A model generated the notes under the pieces. That model made no database searches. It was not told the DNA's origin and worked only from the letters and a program-made list of their open reading frames with translations. Of a stretch of DNA of 64,000 bases, positions 29,801 through 37,760 are shown one piece after another; the first letter of the stretch is position 1, and every line of letters begins with the position of its first letter. The stretch lies in contig NZ_ARYN01000001.1 in NCBI RefSeq assembly GCF_002094855.1, positions 310,001 to 374,000 on the forward strand. The letters are read 5' to 3'. Both the position numbers and the translations under genes were made by a program. The DNA comes from Zunongwangia atlantica 22II14-10F7 (lineage in GTDB: Bacteria > Bacteroidota > Bacteroidia > Flavobacteriales > Flavobacteriaceae).

Positions 29801-29969
29801 TGGTTTAACTGCTGTAAATCCATTAAACTTTACGTCTTCTTCATTCGATCCAGAAGCAACTATTAGTGGAGCGGCTCAAGGCCAGGGAGGAGCAAGTACC
29901 GGTGGTATTTCTTATGCTACCTACTCGGCTCCAAGACAATTTTTAGGTTCAATTAGAATTAACTTATAA
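26802..29969 (+). CDS. STN-domain SusC-like TonB-dependent transducer/receptor
   Basis: This receptor senses as well as transports. After a signal peptide (residues 1-21, ATG at 26802 preferred over a TTG at 26781) comes an STN domain (about 40-110; DIKNSPLTQVFLEIESQIEKKF, VSLNISKAPLQDVLDKLEQL), which contacts the FecR periplasmic domain. Next are the carboxypeptidase-like domain (IQGKVLDEQSLPIPGATL), the TonB box region, the plug (TPIIYLDGVRMDNL, TLYGSDAANGVIQIFTKKG) and the barrel. Plug wording differs from the pectin SusCs, which points to a different ligand. The STN domain, with the FecR and sigma genes directly upstream, makes an autoregulated signalling unit. The substrate is unknown; the downstream phosphodiesterase hints at a phosphate-diester compound. 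Confidence 0.95.
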   Translation: MVKKLFFILFAFGLSTSFYANSFREKSSPESSKIKFKDRLIGLDIKNSPLTQVFLEIESQIEKKFIYLPDQEIYKSKVSLNISKAPLQDVLDKLEQLVALKFKVTENGILVKEKSKSETKSLQQVRIQGKVLDEQSLPIPGATLMLTSENRGTATDFDGNFSISLNTSDLPVELKVTFVGYKTRYIPVTEAVNDLQIILEASTESLNEVVITGQGADVRKKRLSTSVVTINEDELNKISAQRIDQKLSAELPNAQINLTGGQAGATSIIRARGVNSAFLSSTPIIYLDGVRMDNLNTQMQLGGTSQGSAISALADIPMDNIEKIEYINGGAATTLYGSDAANGVIQIFTKKGGKLGTSLTLEAESGVETPTNDYLYFDRTDDLLFRNGFYQKYRLNLNGKGEEGFGYTFSGSFRNSSGVQIHDQNENLKADFSTGFRAKLNDKLNYESSFIYVHNEYKRNRNGNQGGYTGLWFAEDGASSFTGPGFNNRLDELTDQEFQDIKSYIDNAERLQDNQIVVNRFTTSQILKYKPLDNLNFRFTGGLDYRAQDQNVVSTNEYLTATRGQEVMDEGSIQNVQRNYLGLTLELTGQHNWDIGNFSLITTFGGQFFRTSDHQILYSGSNIRDGAQTISDAAVKDSDEYLSEVLNYGVYLQENIGFKDKLFIDLGIRGDRNPAFGENIGTQFYPKAGVSYMLSSESWFNSELFNSVRLRGSYGVAGNLPPAYTNERTIRFDGFLGEQSAYFGQPGNENLRPEKTTTFEGGIDLSLANSRINFSAGYYRALTRDGLFYVPSAPSTGYSISQLYNIGEIENYGLEISANFVPIETKDMNLSISASFNTLHNEVLDSGGAPAFNINGFSARTLQTVVQEGYPVGFIRGNYGTFDENGVLETSVPQSYLGTTIPDIFGNLSLNYSYKNFSLFANASYQAGAYAHNWDAQFRYNYAASEDYIPAGEIEANGRSNWLSFTNRFVEKTDFLKIRTIGLSYTLQPKNEAMYKSIMFGLTAVNPLNFTSSSFDPEATISGAAQGQGGASTGGISYATYSAPRQFLGSIRINL

Positions 29970-29979
29970 ACATACGATC

Positions 29980-31386
29980 ATGTATTCTTATATACGAAAT
30001 AGTGTTCTGGCAACGGTAGTAATGCTACTACTTATAGGTTGTGTAGAAAATCCAAATGTAACAGAAGAAGTATATCTGGAAAACCCAAATGCAATGCGCA
30101 GTTGGGTAGTAGGATTGCGAAGACAATTAGCGGTAACTACCAACACAGTAAATATTAATACTGTAATTACTTCAGATAATTATTATAATAATTATACGCA
30201 GTATACCAAGATTTTCGATCGTTTACAGATCGATTATTTTGATACAGATGTAAATAATCTTCAGGCAGATATTCAGGAGTTAAGAGCAATGGCTATTTAT
30301 GGCTTAGATGTGGTATTACCAGCAGATATGGCAGCAACTTCAGAGCAGGAAGCTTACCTGTATTTCTGTTTAGGTTATGCCAACCTTTTAGGAGGAGAAT
30401 TATTTATTGGTTTGCCACAAAATAATTATGGAGAAGTAGAATCCTGGGAACAATTGCTAGAAAATGCTATTACTGCTTTTGATAGTGCCATGGCTTTAAA
30501 CACTTCAGCCCAGATGAACAGAGTGTACACTTTATTGCAGGCAAGAGCATATTATTATTTAGGTGATCGTGAAAATGCAGTGCAATTGGCCAGCCAGCTT
30601 ATTGGGCAGGACGTTCTTTATAGTGTAGAATTTGATGGGCAAAACGGCGTATCCAACGAAATGCAAAATGCAACTTTCGATGCTTTACCAAACCGTTTGG
30701 CTCCTTTGCCAAGATTAGACTTTTTAGACCCTAAATATTATTCGGTTGGTACGCCGGCAACAGATCAAAAGCCGGTAGCTATAGCTAAAGTAGAAGAAGC
30801 TTATTTAATTCTTGCCGAAGCTAATTTAGGAAATGGGAATCTTGCTGCTGCACAATCTAATCTATTGCAATTATTACAGGTTGTAGAAAATAGACTGGTA
30901 GCGATGATCGATGATAGTGGTGAAACCCGTAACGGTGGAGATCGTGTAGATTATCCTTTACAAGAAGTGCCAGTACGATTTACTGAAGAGGGAGAATATC
31001 AGGATGGCTATGTGTTAAATCGCCAGCAAGGTGCTATCCCAGCCTACACCGTATCTGGAACAAACGTAACTCCGGCTGATATTAACAGCGCAAATACCTT
31101 AGAAGATCTTTTGTATCTAACCTATCGTTTACGCCAGGAAATCTTTATTAGTGAAGGAAGACGATTATCTGATCTTGGGATTAAATTCCCGGTTTCTGAA
31201 ATCGAGCAGTTAAATAATCCAAATGTGCCCGAGGAATATATTATTACTCAAATTCCATCATTTTTACCAGCAGAAACTATGGACGATTTTAATGTTGCTG
31301 ACGATGGAAGCATTACGATTATCGAAGACCTTAACCGTTTAATTATTCAGAATAGAACGCTACAAGAAGTAGTTCCTTTCTTTTAA
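29980..31386 (+). CDS. SusD/RagB-family lipoprotein (partner of the STN-type SusC)
   Basis: The gene encodes a lipoprotein (lipobox LIGC, Cys about residue 21) of 468 residues with TPR-like helices (EAYLYFCLGYANLLGGELFIG; AYYYLGDRENAVQLASQLIG) and a RagB-like end (TYRLRQEIFISEGRRLSDLGIKFPVSE). It is shorter and more divergent than the pectin SusD proteins but keeps the family layout. It lies 10 bases after its SusC and 6 bases before the phosphodiesterase gene, so the three form one operon. Its ligand is unknown. Confidence 0.88.
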   Translation: MYSYIRNSVLATVVMLLLIGCVENPNVTEEVYLENPNAMRSWVVGLRRQLAVTTNTVNINTVITSDNYYNNYTQYTKIFDRLQIDYFDTDVNNLQADIQELRAMAIYGLDVVLPADMAATSEQEAYLYFCLGYANLLGGELFIGLPQNNYGEVESWEQLLENAITAFDSAMALNTSAQMNRVYTLLQARAYYYLGDRENAVQLASQLIGQDVLYSVEFDGQNGVSNEMQNATFDALPNRLAPLPRLDFLDPKYYSVGTPATDQKPVAIAKVEEAYLILAEANLGNGNLAAAQSNLLQLLQVVENRLVAMIDDSGETRNGGDRVDYPLQEVPVRFTEEGEYQDGYVLNRQQGAIPAYTVSGTNVTPADINSANTLEDLLYLTYRLRQEIFISEGRRLSDLGIKFPVSEIEQLNNPNVPEEYIITQIPSFLPAETMDDFNVADDGSITIIEDLNRLIIQNRTLQEVVPFF

Positions 31387-31392
31387 ATATAT

Positions 31393-32715
31393 ATGATGCT
31401 GAAAAGAATTTTAATTAGTAGTTGTTTGTGCATGCTTCCATTTTTTGGATTTGCACAAAAAGTAGAGCATGTTATTTTGGTGAGCATCGATGGTTTTAGA
31501 CCAGATTTTTATAGAGACAGCCATTGGCCAACACCAAACTTAAAAATGTTGGCAGAAAACGGAGTCTCTGCAGATGAGGTAAGAACTATTTTTCCGTCGG
31601 TTACTTATCCTTCGCATACCACTTTAATAACTGGTGTTTTGCCAGAAAAACACGGTATTTATTACAATACCATTATTAAAGACGATGGCAGTCCCGGTGG
31701 CTGGGTTTACGATTTTGCTGAAATTAAATCGCGCACTTTATGGCAGGCAGCCAAAGAGAAAGACTTAAAAACAGCTTCGGTTTCCTGGCCGGTATCCGTA
31801 GACAGCCCGTTTATAGATTATAATATTCCTGAATTTTGGTCTTTTACAGATCCTTTAGATCGAAGAGAAGCAACTTCAGAGCATGCGAATCCAAAAGGAC
31901 TTTTTGAAGAAGTAGTAAAAAATGCAACCGGAGATTTATCTAAAAACGAGTATAATCTTACTTCTTTAAGGATGGATCAAAACCTGGGAAGAATAGCAAC
32001 GTATATTTTAGAGAAGTATAAACCTAATTTTTTAAGTCTGCATTTACCAAATCTGGATGGAGCCGAACATGCTAACGGAAGAGAAAGCCAGGAAGTTTCC
32101 AGAGCGATTGCGGGAGCAGATTTAGTTGTAGGGCAAATTTACAACGCTTTAAAGCGTGAAAAAATGTTAGAAAATACGGTGATTATTGTAACTGGTGATC
32201 ATGGTTTTGTAAGTACGCACACCAGTATTAGTCCTAATCTTTGGTTAAAAGATATGGGATTAGAAAATGAAGCATTTTTCTTTTCTGCTGGGGGTTCAGC
32301 ATTTCTTCATATCACGGGAAAAAATGAAAACAAGATCGTGGAAACTGTAAAATCTGGATTAGCTAATTTACCATTGGCGCAACAGGAAATGTTCAGATTG
32401 GTAAGTTTAGAGGAAATTCAAAAAATGCAAAGTGATCCCAGAGTGAAATTGGCAATTTCAGCAAAAGAAGGATTTTCCTTCAGCAATGAGAAAGAAGGCG
32501 AATTACTTCAGAAGAAAAAAGGAGGAAAACACGGTTATTTTCCAGATTTCTATAATATCTACACTGGTTTTGTGGCTTCAGGTGCCGGCTTAGCTGAAAA
32601 TCAAAAAATTCAGCATATGCAATTAGAAGATGTAGCGGTAATTATCGCTAAACTTCTAGATCTTGATATGCCACAAGCAAGCGGAATTATGTATCCCGGA
32701 ATTTTAGCCGAATAA
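31393..32715 (+). CDS. ENPP-type ectonucleotide pyrophosphatase/phosphodiesterase (alkaline-phosphatase superfamily)
   Basis: This exported enzyme hydrolyses phosphodiester or pyrophosphate bonds with two zinc ions. The NPP signatures are intact: VILVSIDGFRPDFY (first metal Asp), nucleophile Thr71 in FPSVTYPSHTTLITG, LPEKHGIYYN, the second metal site PNLDGAEHANG, TGDHGF, and the late His in KKKGGKHGYFPD. A signal peptide occupies residues 1-21 (FGFAQ). Family substrates include nucleotides, dinucleotides, nucleotide sugars and glycerophosphodiesters; the sequence does not say which. It closes the FecR/sigma/SusCD operon, so its substrate is probably what the SusC/SusD pair captures. Confidence 0.9.
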   Translation: MMLKRILISSCLCMLPFFGFAQKVEHVILVSIDGFRPDFYRDSHWPTPNLKMLAENGVSADEVRTIFPSVTYPSHTTLITGVLPEKHGIYYNTIIKDDGSPGGWVYDFAEIKSRTLWQAAKEKDLKTASVSWPVSVDSPFIDYNIPEFWSFTDPLDRREATSEHANPKGLFEEVVKNATGDLSKNEYNLTSLRMDQNLGRIATYILEKYKPNFLSLHLPNLDGAEHANGRESQEVSRAIAGADLVVGQIYNALKREKMLENTVIIVTGDHGFVSTHTSISPNLWLKDMGLENEAFFFSAGGSAFLHITGKNENKIVETVKSGLANLPLAQQEMFRLVSLEEIQKMQSDPRVKLAISAKEGFSFSNEKEGELLQKKKGGKHGYFPDFYNIYTGFVASGAGLAENQKIQHMQLEDVAVIIAKLLDLDMPQASGIMYPGILAE

Positions 32716-32773
32716 ATTGTTAGCCTATAGAAAACCCTCGGTACTCGAGTAAAGTTTGATTTGTTTTTGATTA

Positions 32774-32807
32774 GAAAGGGCTGTTTTGCAGCCCTTTCTT
32801 GTTTTTT
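32774..32807 (+). terminator. Rho-independent terminator after the phosphodiesterase operon
   Basis: Stem GAAAGGGCTG (32774-32783) and CAGCCCTTTC (32789-32798) with a 5-base loop, followed by a T-rich tail. The rest of the gap to 32965 shows no gene and no exact TAnnTTTG box. Confidence 0.85.
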
Positions 32808-32965
32808 ATAAAGCCGATTTTGTAAGAATTTAGAGGCTTTTTTTAGTGCTTAAAAAATCAAATCATAATAAAAAATATATGTTTTCCTGTAAGGTTAAGA
32901 TTGTTTTCCTACTCACTATATAGCATAAAGTAAATTAGTGTAGTCGATTAATAGCGATATAGATT

Positions 32966-33235
32966 TTGGAATTAAAACAGGTAGAAAAAATAGCAAAAGC
33001 CTTAAGTGACCACAACAGGCTTCTTATCTTAAAGGCGATACGGGCCAATAAAGGTAACTTAGATTGCTCGGCTATTGTAAACTCTATCGATCTTGCGCAG
33101 CCTTCGATTAGTCATCATATTAAAAAACTGGTAGATGCAGATATTATTTTACCACACAAAGAAGGCCGATTTTACTCGTATTCTATTAACGAGCAGCTAT
33201 TGGATACTTATTTAACTACACTAAAAAAGCTTTAG
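32966..33235 (+). CDS. ArsR-like winged-helix transcriptional regulator
   Basis: This is a small (89-residue) winged-helix DNA-binding protein. The recognition region is SIDLAQPSISHHIKKLVDADI and the wing is ILPHKEGRFYSYSIN. No metal-binding Cys motif of the metal-sensing ArsR type is seen, so its signal is not a classical ArsR metal site. The start is TTG at 32966; no in-frame ATG precedes it after the terminator, and the next ATG is far inside. It lies 36 bases before the luciferase-like oxidoreductase, which it probably controls. Confidence 0.8.
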   Translation: MELKQVEKIAKALSDHNRLLILKAIRANKGNLDCSAIVNSIDLAQPSISHHIKKLVDADIILPHKEGRFYSYSINEQLLDTYLTTLKKL

Positions 33236-33271
33236 TTTTTTAATGAATTATATATTGAAGTATTTAAATAT

Positions 33272-34312
33272 ATGAATAAGAAAGATATAAAATATTCGAT
33301 TCTCGAACTGGCACATGTCTCTAAAGGGAGCACGTATAAACAAACTTTAAATAACTCGTTAGATTTGGCCCGGTTAGCTGAAGATAAAGGGTATCATAGG
33401 TTTTGGTTTGCAGAGCATCATAATATGGAGCATATTGGCAGTAGTGCTACTTCACTTTTAATGGGATATATCGCAGATAATACCAAGAAAATTAAAGTTG
33501 GTTCTGGTGGGATAATGCTTCCAAATCATTCGCCTTTGGTGATTGCCGAGCAGTTTGGAACTTTAGCACATTTGTATCCCGGTCGTGTAGATCTTGGTTT
33601 AGGAAGAGCACCAGGAACAGATCCCAAAACCGCAAGAGCCATACGATCTGATTTTATGCAGGCAGCGCAATCATTTCCTTCGGAAATTGAAAAAATAGAG
33701 CGATATTTTTCTGCTGAAAATAAGACCTCAGATGTGCGAGCAGCTATTGCTGAAGGTACCAATGTTCCTATTTATATTTTAGGATCTAGTACAGACAGTG
33801 CGCATTTAGCGGCAAAAAAAGGTTTGCCGTATGCATTTGCCAGCCATTTTGCGACCAATCATTTGCATAATGCATTACGAATTTATAGAGAAGAATTTAC
33901 GCCTTCAGAAGTTTTAGATAAACCTTATAATCTTGCTGGTGTAAACGTAATTATAGCAGAAACCGATGAAAAAGCAGATGAATTATTCACTACTTTAATT
34001 CGTATGTTCTTAGGAATTTTAACCGGAGAACGAGATGGTTTAAAACCACCAACGGCAATGACTTCAGAATTGCAAGGCGTGTTGCATCACCCGCAGGTGC
34101 AGCAAATGCTTAAATATTCTTTTGTAGGAAGTAAGGAAAGCGTAAAAGCACAGGCAAAAGAGTTTTTGGATGAGACTGATGTAGATGAGTTAATTGCGGT
34201 TTCAGCGATTTATGATGCTGAAGATCGCAAAAAATCTGTAGCTGCTTTTGCTGAAGTTATACAGGAAATCAATAAAGAAAATACAGCGCTAGAAAAGGAA
34301 AAAACGGTATAA
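33272..34312 (+). CDS. LLM-class flavin-dependent oxidoreductase (bacterial luciferase-like)
   Basis: This is a 346-residue TIM-barrel flavin enzyme of the MsnO8-like group of LLM oxidoreductases. The signatures are DKGYHRFWFAEHHNMEHIGSS, IKVGSGGIMLPNHSPLVIAEQFGTLAHLYPGRVDLGLGRAPGTD and PIYILGSSTDSAHLAAKKGLPYAFASHF. The family uses FMNH2 and oxygen, or F420, on varied substrates; the substrate here is unknown. No F420 genes are in the window. It is probably co-transcribed with the ArsR-like regulator and ends at a hairpin. Confidence 0.88.
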   Translation: MNKKDIKYSILELAHVSKGSTYKQTLNNSLDLARLAEDKGYHRFWFAEHHNMEHIGSSATSLLMGYIADNTKKIKVGSGGIMLPNHSPLVIAEQFGTLAHLYPGRVDLGLGRAPGTDPKTARAIRSDFMQAAQSFPSEIEKIERYFSAENKTSDVRAAIAEGTNVPIYILGSSTDSAHLAAKKGLPYAFASHFATNHLHNALRIYREEFTPSEVLDKPYNLAGVNVIIAETDEKADELFTTLIRMFLGILTGERDGLKPPTAMTSELQGVLHHPQVQQMLKYSFVGSKESVKAQAKEFLDETDVDELIAVSAIYDAEDRKKSVAAFAEVIQEINKENTALEKEKTV

Positions 34313-34331
34313 ATTTACCCCGAAATTGTTT

Positions 34332-34375
34332 AAAACTGACTGGTTTTTTTATAAAAGCTAGTCAGTTTTTTGTTT
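34332..34375. terminator. Bidirectional terminator between the LLM oxidoreductase and the receiver gene
   Basis: Perfect 10-bp stem AAAACTGACT (34332-34341) and AGTCAGTTTT (34360-34369) with an 18-base T/A-rich loop, flanked by T on the right and A on the left. It can serve the + strand gene ending at 34312 and the - strand gene ending at 34414. Confidence 0.75.
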
Positions 34376-34413
34376 TATACTGAAAAAATAATGCCTCAAA
34401 TCTTATAAAATCA

Positions 34414-34806
34414 TTATTTATTGAAAATATATTTTTTTAGGATCTTTTGAGTAGGTTCAAATAAAATAGGCTTGCTTAAAAAATCGTCTATTCCTGCAAG
34501 TTTTCCTTTGCTAAGCATATCTTCCATTTTATTGGCGCTTAAAGCCACGATAGGAATAGGTCGATTTTGGGCAATTTTCTTAATCATTTTGCTGGCTTCG
34601 TACCCGTTAATTCCCGGTAGCTGAATATCCATTAAAACAAGATCGAAATTGGCCGATTTTCGAAATATTTCTATGCCTTCTTCACCGTCTTCCGCAGTAA
34701 TAATCTCAGCTTTTGGGCATAATTTAGAAATGATGGTACGTATTAAAAACAAATTCACCAGATTGTCATCTACAGCTAATATTCGTATGGGTTTCTGGGA
34801 TTTCAT
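34414..34806 (-). CDS. Stand-alone CheY-like response-regulator receiver
   Basis: This is a single receiver domain (130 residues) without an output domain. Acidic pocket Asp13-Asp14 (AVDDN), phospho-acceptor Asp60 (LVLMDIQLPGINGYE), the conserved ALSA Ser/Thr position and Lys in DDFLSKPI are all present, so phosphorylation is expected. The sequence resembles receivers of hybrid histidine kinases. No kinase or Hpt gene is adjacent. The 151-base gap to the divergent bestrophin gene holds no feature I can name. Confidence 0.88.
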   Translation of the reverse strand: MKSQKPIRILAVDDNLVNLFLIRTIISKLCPKAEIITAEDGEEGIEIFRKSANFDLVLMDIQLPGINGYEASKMIKKIAQNRPIPIVALSANKMEDMLSKGKLAGIDDFLSKPILFEPTQKILKKYIFNK

Positions 34807-34957
34807 AGCTAATTCATTACTTACTAAATATACCTAAAAAGATATAATTTTAAGGAATTATGTTCAAAAATACGAAGCACTAGCACGCCGGTAAAAGTAT
34901 TTCAATATTAATTAGAATAGTATCTAATATTCGTTATTTTAGAATAAAATTTTTTAG

Positions 34958-35869
34958 ATGCTAATTTCAAATAAAGTCAGTATTTCGAGTGTGATCGAGG
35001 GATCCTGGACTTATTTTCTTATCGATTTTTTTACCTGTAGTATTACTTTTGCGCTATCTGAATATTTTAATATCATCAATATCCCTATTCCTGCATTGTT
35101 GCCTACCATTTTAGGTACTGCGCTGGCATTTTTTATTGGTTTTAATAATAATCAGGCTTACGATAGATGGTGGGAAGCCAGAAAGATCTGGGGAGGATTA
35201 GTAAATGACAGTAGAACCTGGGCGCGACAATTATTATTTCTGAAAATTGATAAAACCGAATTTAATACTGAAGACAGGAGCTTTATTGAAGTGTTAATAC
35301 GCAGGCATATTGGTTTTGTATATGCTTTAAATCGCGGATTACGAAAATCTAAAGATGTCGATTATCTTAATTTTCTAAGTGAAGACGACTACGAATATTT
35401 GCGACAGGAATCGAACAAAGCGAATGCTGTTTTGAATTTGCAAACCAGAGATCTAAATACCTGGTATAAGAACGGCAAGATCGACGGCTTTCAGTTTATG
35501 CAATTAAACCAAATGCTTATCAACTTTTGTGATCATATGGGGAAATCTGAACGTATCGCAAATACCGTTTTTCCAACCACATATAATTATTATACCCGAA
35601 TTTTCGTTTGGATCTTTATTATTTGTGCTACGCTGGTTACTGCTGAAACCATAGGAATATGGTCTGTAGTTTTTGGTACTTTGATTGGTTATGTGTTTTT
35701 AACCATTCACAAGATTGGTGTTTCTTTGCTGAATCCTTTTGAAATGTTACCAACCGGTGTACCTCTAAATCTAATTTCACGTACTATTGAAATTAACCTT
35801 CTAGAAATGCTTAGAGATAAAGATATCCCTGAACAGGTTAAAAGCGTAAACGACGAATATGTGCTATAG
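34958..35869 (+). CDS. Bestrophin-family (UPF0187) ion channel
   Basis: This is a membrane protein of 303 residues with four main helices in the bestrophin layout. The family signature GFNNNQAYDRWWEARKIWGGL follows helix 2, and the later part shows YNYYTRIFVWIFIICATLVTAE and LLNPFEMLPTGVPL. Bacterial bestrophins form pentameric channels for anions or sodium. The gene stands alone between divergent and convergent neighbours. It ends 31 bases from the stop of the opposing NTF2-like gene with no terminator hairpin visible between them. Confidence 0.88.
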   Translation: MLISNKVSISSVIEGSWTYFLIDFFTCSITFALSEYFNIINIPIPALLPTILGTALAFFIGFNNNQAYDRWWEARKIWGGLVNDSRTWARQLLFLKIDKTEFNTEDRSFIEVLIRRHIGFVYALNRGLRKSKDVDYLNFLSEDDYEYLRQESNKANAVLNLQTRDLNTWYKNGKIDGFQFMQLNQMLINFCDHMGKSERIANTVFPTTYNYYTRIFVWIFIICATLVTAETIGIWSVVFGTLIGYVFLTIHKIGVSLLNPFEMLPTGVPLNLISRTIEINLLEMLRDKDIPEQVKSVNDEYVL

Positions 35870-35900
35870 CAAAGCGCTGCGGAGTTACCGAATTTCAAAT

Positions 35901-36260
35901 TTAATCTGGAATAACAAAAGCCTGTAACTCGGCTAATTTCTTATTTTCGAAACGCCAGATATCGCAATAAGAATATTGTGATGCTTTGCCATCTTTATCA
36001 GTTAGGGTGATTTTTCCTATTGCGGTAACATAATCCCCTTCAGCAATAAGATTTTTTACATTAAATTTTGGTGGTACGGCATATTCTACCTGCATCCATT
36101 TTCGAATTGTTTCTTTTCCTTCAAGTACCTGATCACCAACAAATGTCCATTTCGAATCTTCTGTACAATAGTTTAAAAAAGCTTCGTGATCGCCATTGCT
36201 AATGGCTTCATTTGCTTTTAATAAGATTTCTTTGTTTTCCTTTATCATTTTCAATTCCAT
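35901..36260 (-). CDS. NTF2-like / SnoaL-like protein
   Basis: This is a 119-residue cone-shaped alpha+beta protein of the NTF2/SnoaL superfamily: an N-terminal helix (ALLKANEAISNGDHEAFLNYCTED in outline), then WTFVGDQVLEGKETIRKWM and a sheet ending YCDIWRFENKKLAELQAFVI. Members are enzymes, binding proteins or of unknown role; no catalytic residue can be assigned. It has no signal peptide. Confidence 0.75.
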   Translation of the reverse strand: MELKMIKENKEILLKANEAISNGDHEAFLNYCTEDSKWTFVGDQVLEGKETIRKWMQVEYAVPPKFNVKNLIAEGDYVTAIGKITLTDKDGKASQYSYCDIWRFENKKLAELQAFVIPD

Positions 36261-36350
36261 TGTGTGAAGAATTTAGTCGGTTGCTATCTAAGAAGGTTAC
36301 AAATTGATTTTTCCAATATTTTGGATAGAGAGATCACTTCAGAATAAAAC

Positions 36351-36378
36351 AAAAAAAGGCTGGTTAAAAAACCAGCCT
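36351..36378 (-). terminator. Terminator downstream of hxlA (minus strand)
   Basis: Stem AGGCTGGTT (36357-36365) and AACCAGCCT (36370-36378) with an AAAA loop as read on +. The A-run at 36351-36357 becomes the T-run on the minus strand, so it ends the hxlB-hxlA transcript 40 bases after the hxlA stop. Confidence 0.9.
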
Positions 36379-36417
36379 AACAACAAATCTAAATTTTGAA
36401 TAATCTATATTAAAAGA

Positions 36418-37044
36418 TTAGCTTAAAGCTTCTTTTAATTCTTTTGCAGCAGCTGCAGGATCTTCAGCTCCGTAGATTGCTCCCCCAGCTACAGCTACAA
36501 CAGCACCAGAAGCTTTTACTTTAGCGATACTGTTAATGTTAACGCCACCAGCGATAGAAACAGGAACTCCAGCTTTAGAAGCTTCTTCGATTAACACATC
36601 GATAGAGTATCCTGGTTTTGCCTGCTCATCTAAACCTGCGTGTAATTCTACAAATTCTACACCTAGTTTAGAAACTTCCTGAGCACGTTTAACACGGTCT
36701 TGTACACCAATAGTATCTACAACTACAGCTCTGTCATATTTTTTTGCAGCTTCTACAGCACCAATAATCGTAGCATCGTCTATAGATCCTAAAATGGTAA
36801 TGTAATCTGCTCCTGCTTTAAAAGCCATTTCAGCTTCTAGAGCACCTGCATCTGCAGTTTTAAAATCTGCGAAAACTTTTTTATCAGGAAAAGCTTCTTT
36901 CATTGCAGTAATAGCGCTAAGTCCTTCACTTTTAATAAGTGGAGTTCCTAGTTCGATAATATCAATATAAGGAGCTACTTTGGTAGCTAGGGCAATAGCG
37001 TCTTCTGTTTTAAGCAAATCGATTGCTACTTGTAATTTAGTCAT
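36418..37044 (-). CDS. hxlA: 3-hexulose-6-phosphate synthase
   Basis: The enzyme joins formaldehyde to ribulose 5-phosphate to make hexulose 6-phosphate (ribulose monophosphate pathway). The beta/alpha barrel of 208 residues has the orotidine-decarboxylase superfamily motif with Asp60, Lys62 and Asp65 in ADFKTADAG, plus ELGTPLIKSEG, ELHAGLDEQ (His134, Asp139) and SIAGGVN. The related keto-gulonate-phosphate decarboxylase (UlaD) is the main alternative; the partner gene hxlB directly upstream strongly favours the synthase. It lies 38 bases after hxlB and ends at a terminator. Some organisms run the pathway backwards to make ribulose 5-phosphate. Confidence 0.92.
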   Translation of the reverse strand: MTKLQVAIDLLKTEDAIALATKVAPYIDIIELGTPLIKSEGLSAITAMKEAFPDKKVFADFKTADAGALEAEMAFKAGADYITILGSIDDATIIGAVEAAKKYDRAVVVDTIGVQDRVKRAQEVSKLGVEFVELHAGLDEQAKPGYSIDVLIEEASKAGVPVSIAGGVNINSIAKVKASGAVVAVAGGAIYGAEDPAAAAKELKEALS

Positions 37045-37082
37045 AATCCTCTATGTTTAATTTATGTTCTTCTATTATTAAT

Positions 37083-37667
37083 TTATTCCATGTTAGCGTG
37101 CATTTCCCACAATTGCTCGGCGCTACTATCAGATTGCTTCCATAGATATTGGATAAGTGCATCAAATAGTAATAAGAATCCTTGTTCAAAAAGGCTACCT
37201 GCGTATTGTTGAGAAATTTTATTAGCATGTTCCTGTTTTCCTGCAGCAGGAATTACAACAGTATAATTTGAAAGTTTTGCTAATGGCGATGCATCGTTTG
37301 TGGTAAAACATGCAATTTCAGCTTCGTTTTTGGAAGCCGTTTCTGCGGCATTTAAAATCGATTTTGTAGTACCAGAACCAGAAACAGCAATTAGCAAATC
37401 GTTTTTACCAATAGCGGGAGTAGTAGTTTCTCCCACAACATGCACTTTATATCCCAAATGCATTAAGCGCATAGTAGCTGCTTTTACCATAAAACCGGTT
37501 CTACCAGCACCAATAAGAAAGATTTGCTTGGCATCTTTTATAGGAGCTTCTAACGGTGCAACACTATTAAAGTTTAAAGCATGATAAAGGTTTATATGCT
37601 CGTTTAGAATAATATCGTAAGCAGATTGTATGCTAAGATTTTGGTTGTTTTCACTACTATTACTCAT
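37083..37667 (-). CDS. hxlB: 6-phospho-3-hexuloisomerase
   Basis: The enzyme converts hexulose 6-phosphate to fructose 6-phosphate, the second step of formaldehyde fixation. It is a single SIS domain of 194 residues with QIFLIGAGRTGFMVKAATMRLMHLGYKVHVVGET, AVSGSGTTKSI and AGSLFEQGFLLLFDALIQYL, and it ends with the family's WEMHANME. All core positions look intact. It is the first gene of the hxlB-hxlA operon, transcribed away from an AraC-type regulator gene. Confidence 0.93.
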   Translation of the reverse strand: MSNSSENNQNLSIQSAYDIILNEHINLYHALNFNSVAPLEAPIKDAKQIFLIGAGRTGFMVKAATMRLMHLGYKVHVVGETTTPAIGKNDLLIAVSGSGTTKSILNAAETASKNEAEIACFTTNDASPLAKLSNYTVVIPAAGKQEHANKISQQYAGSLFEQGFLLLFDALIQYLWKQSDSSAEQLWEMHANME

Positions 37668-37711
37668 ACGAAAATCGTCTTTTAAATAATTCCGTTTGTT
37701 TTTGGAGCAGG

Positions 37712-37719
37712 CAAAATTA
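37712..37719 (-). promoter_or_regulatory. Promoter -7 box candidate for hxlB-hxlA
   Basis: On the minus strand TAATTTTG fits the Bacteroidota -7 element TAnnTTTG and lies 45 bases before the hxlB start. No clear -33 TTG is found, which suits a promoter needing an activator. Confidence 0.4.
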
Positions 37720-37760
37720 GGAGAAGAAAGACCTCTTATTTGTATAAAATCTGGTAGATG

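Noticed and set aside
36418-37044. Possible 3-keto-L-gulonate-6-phosphate decarboxylase (UlaD)
   Set aside because: It shares the superfamily fold and DxKxxD motif, but the adjacent 6-phospho-3-hexuloisomerase and the DFKTADAG and HAGLDEQ motifs favour hexulose-phosphate synthase.
37037-37228. Short minus-strand frame over the hxlA start and hxlB end
   Set aside because: It lies across two well-supported genes in a different frame and resembles no known protein.
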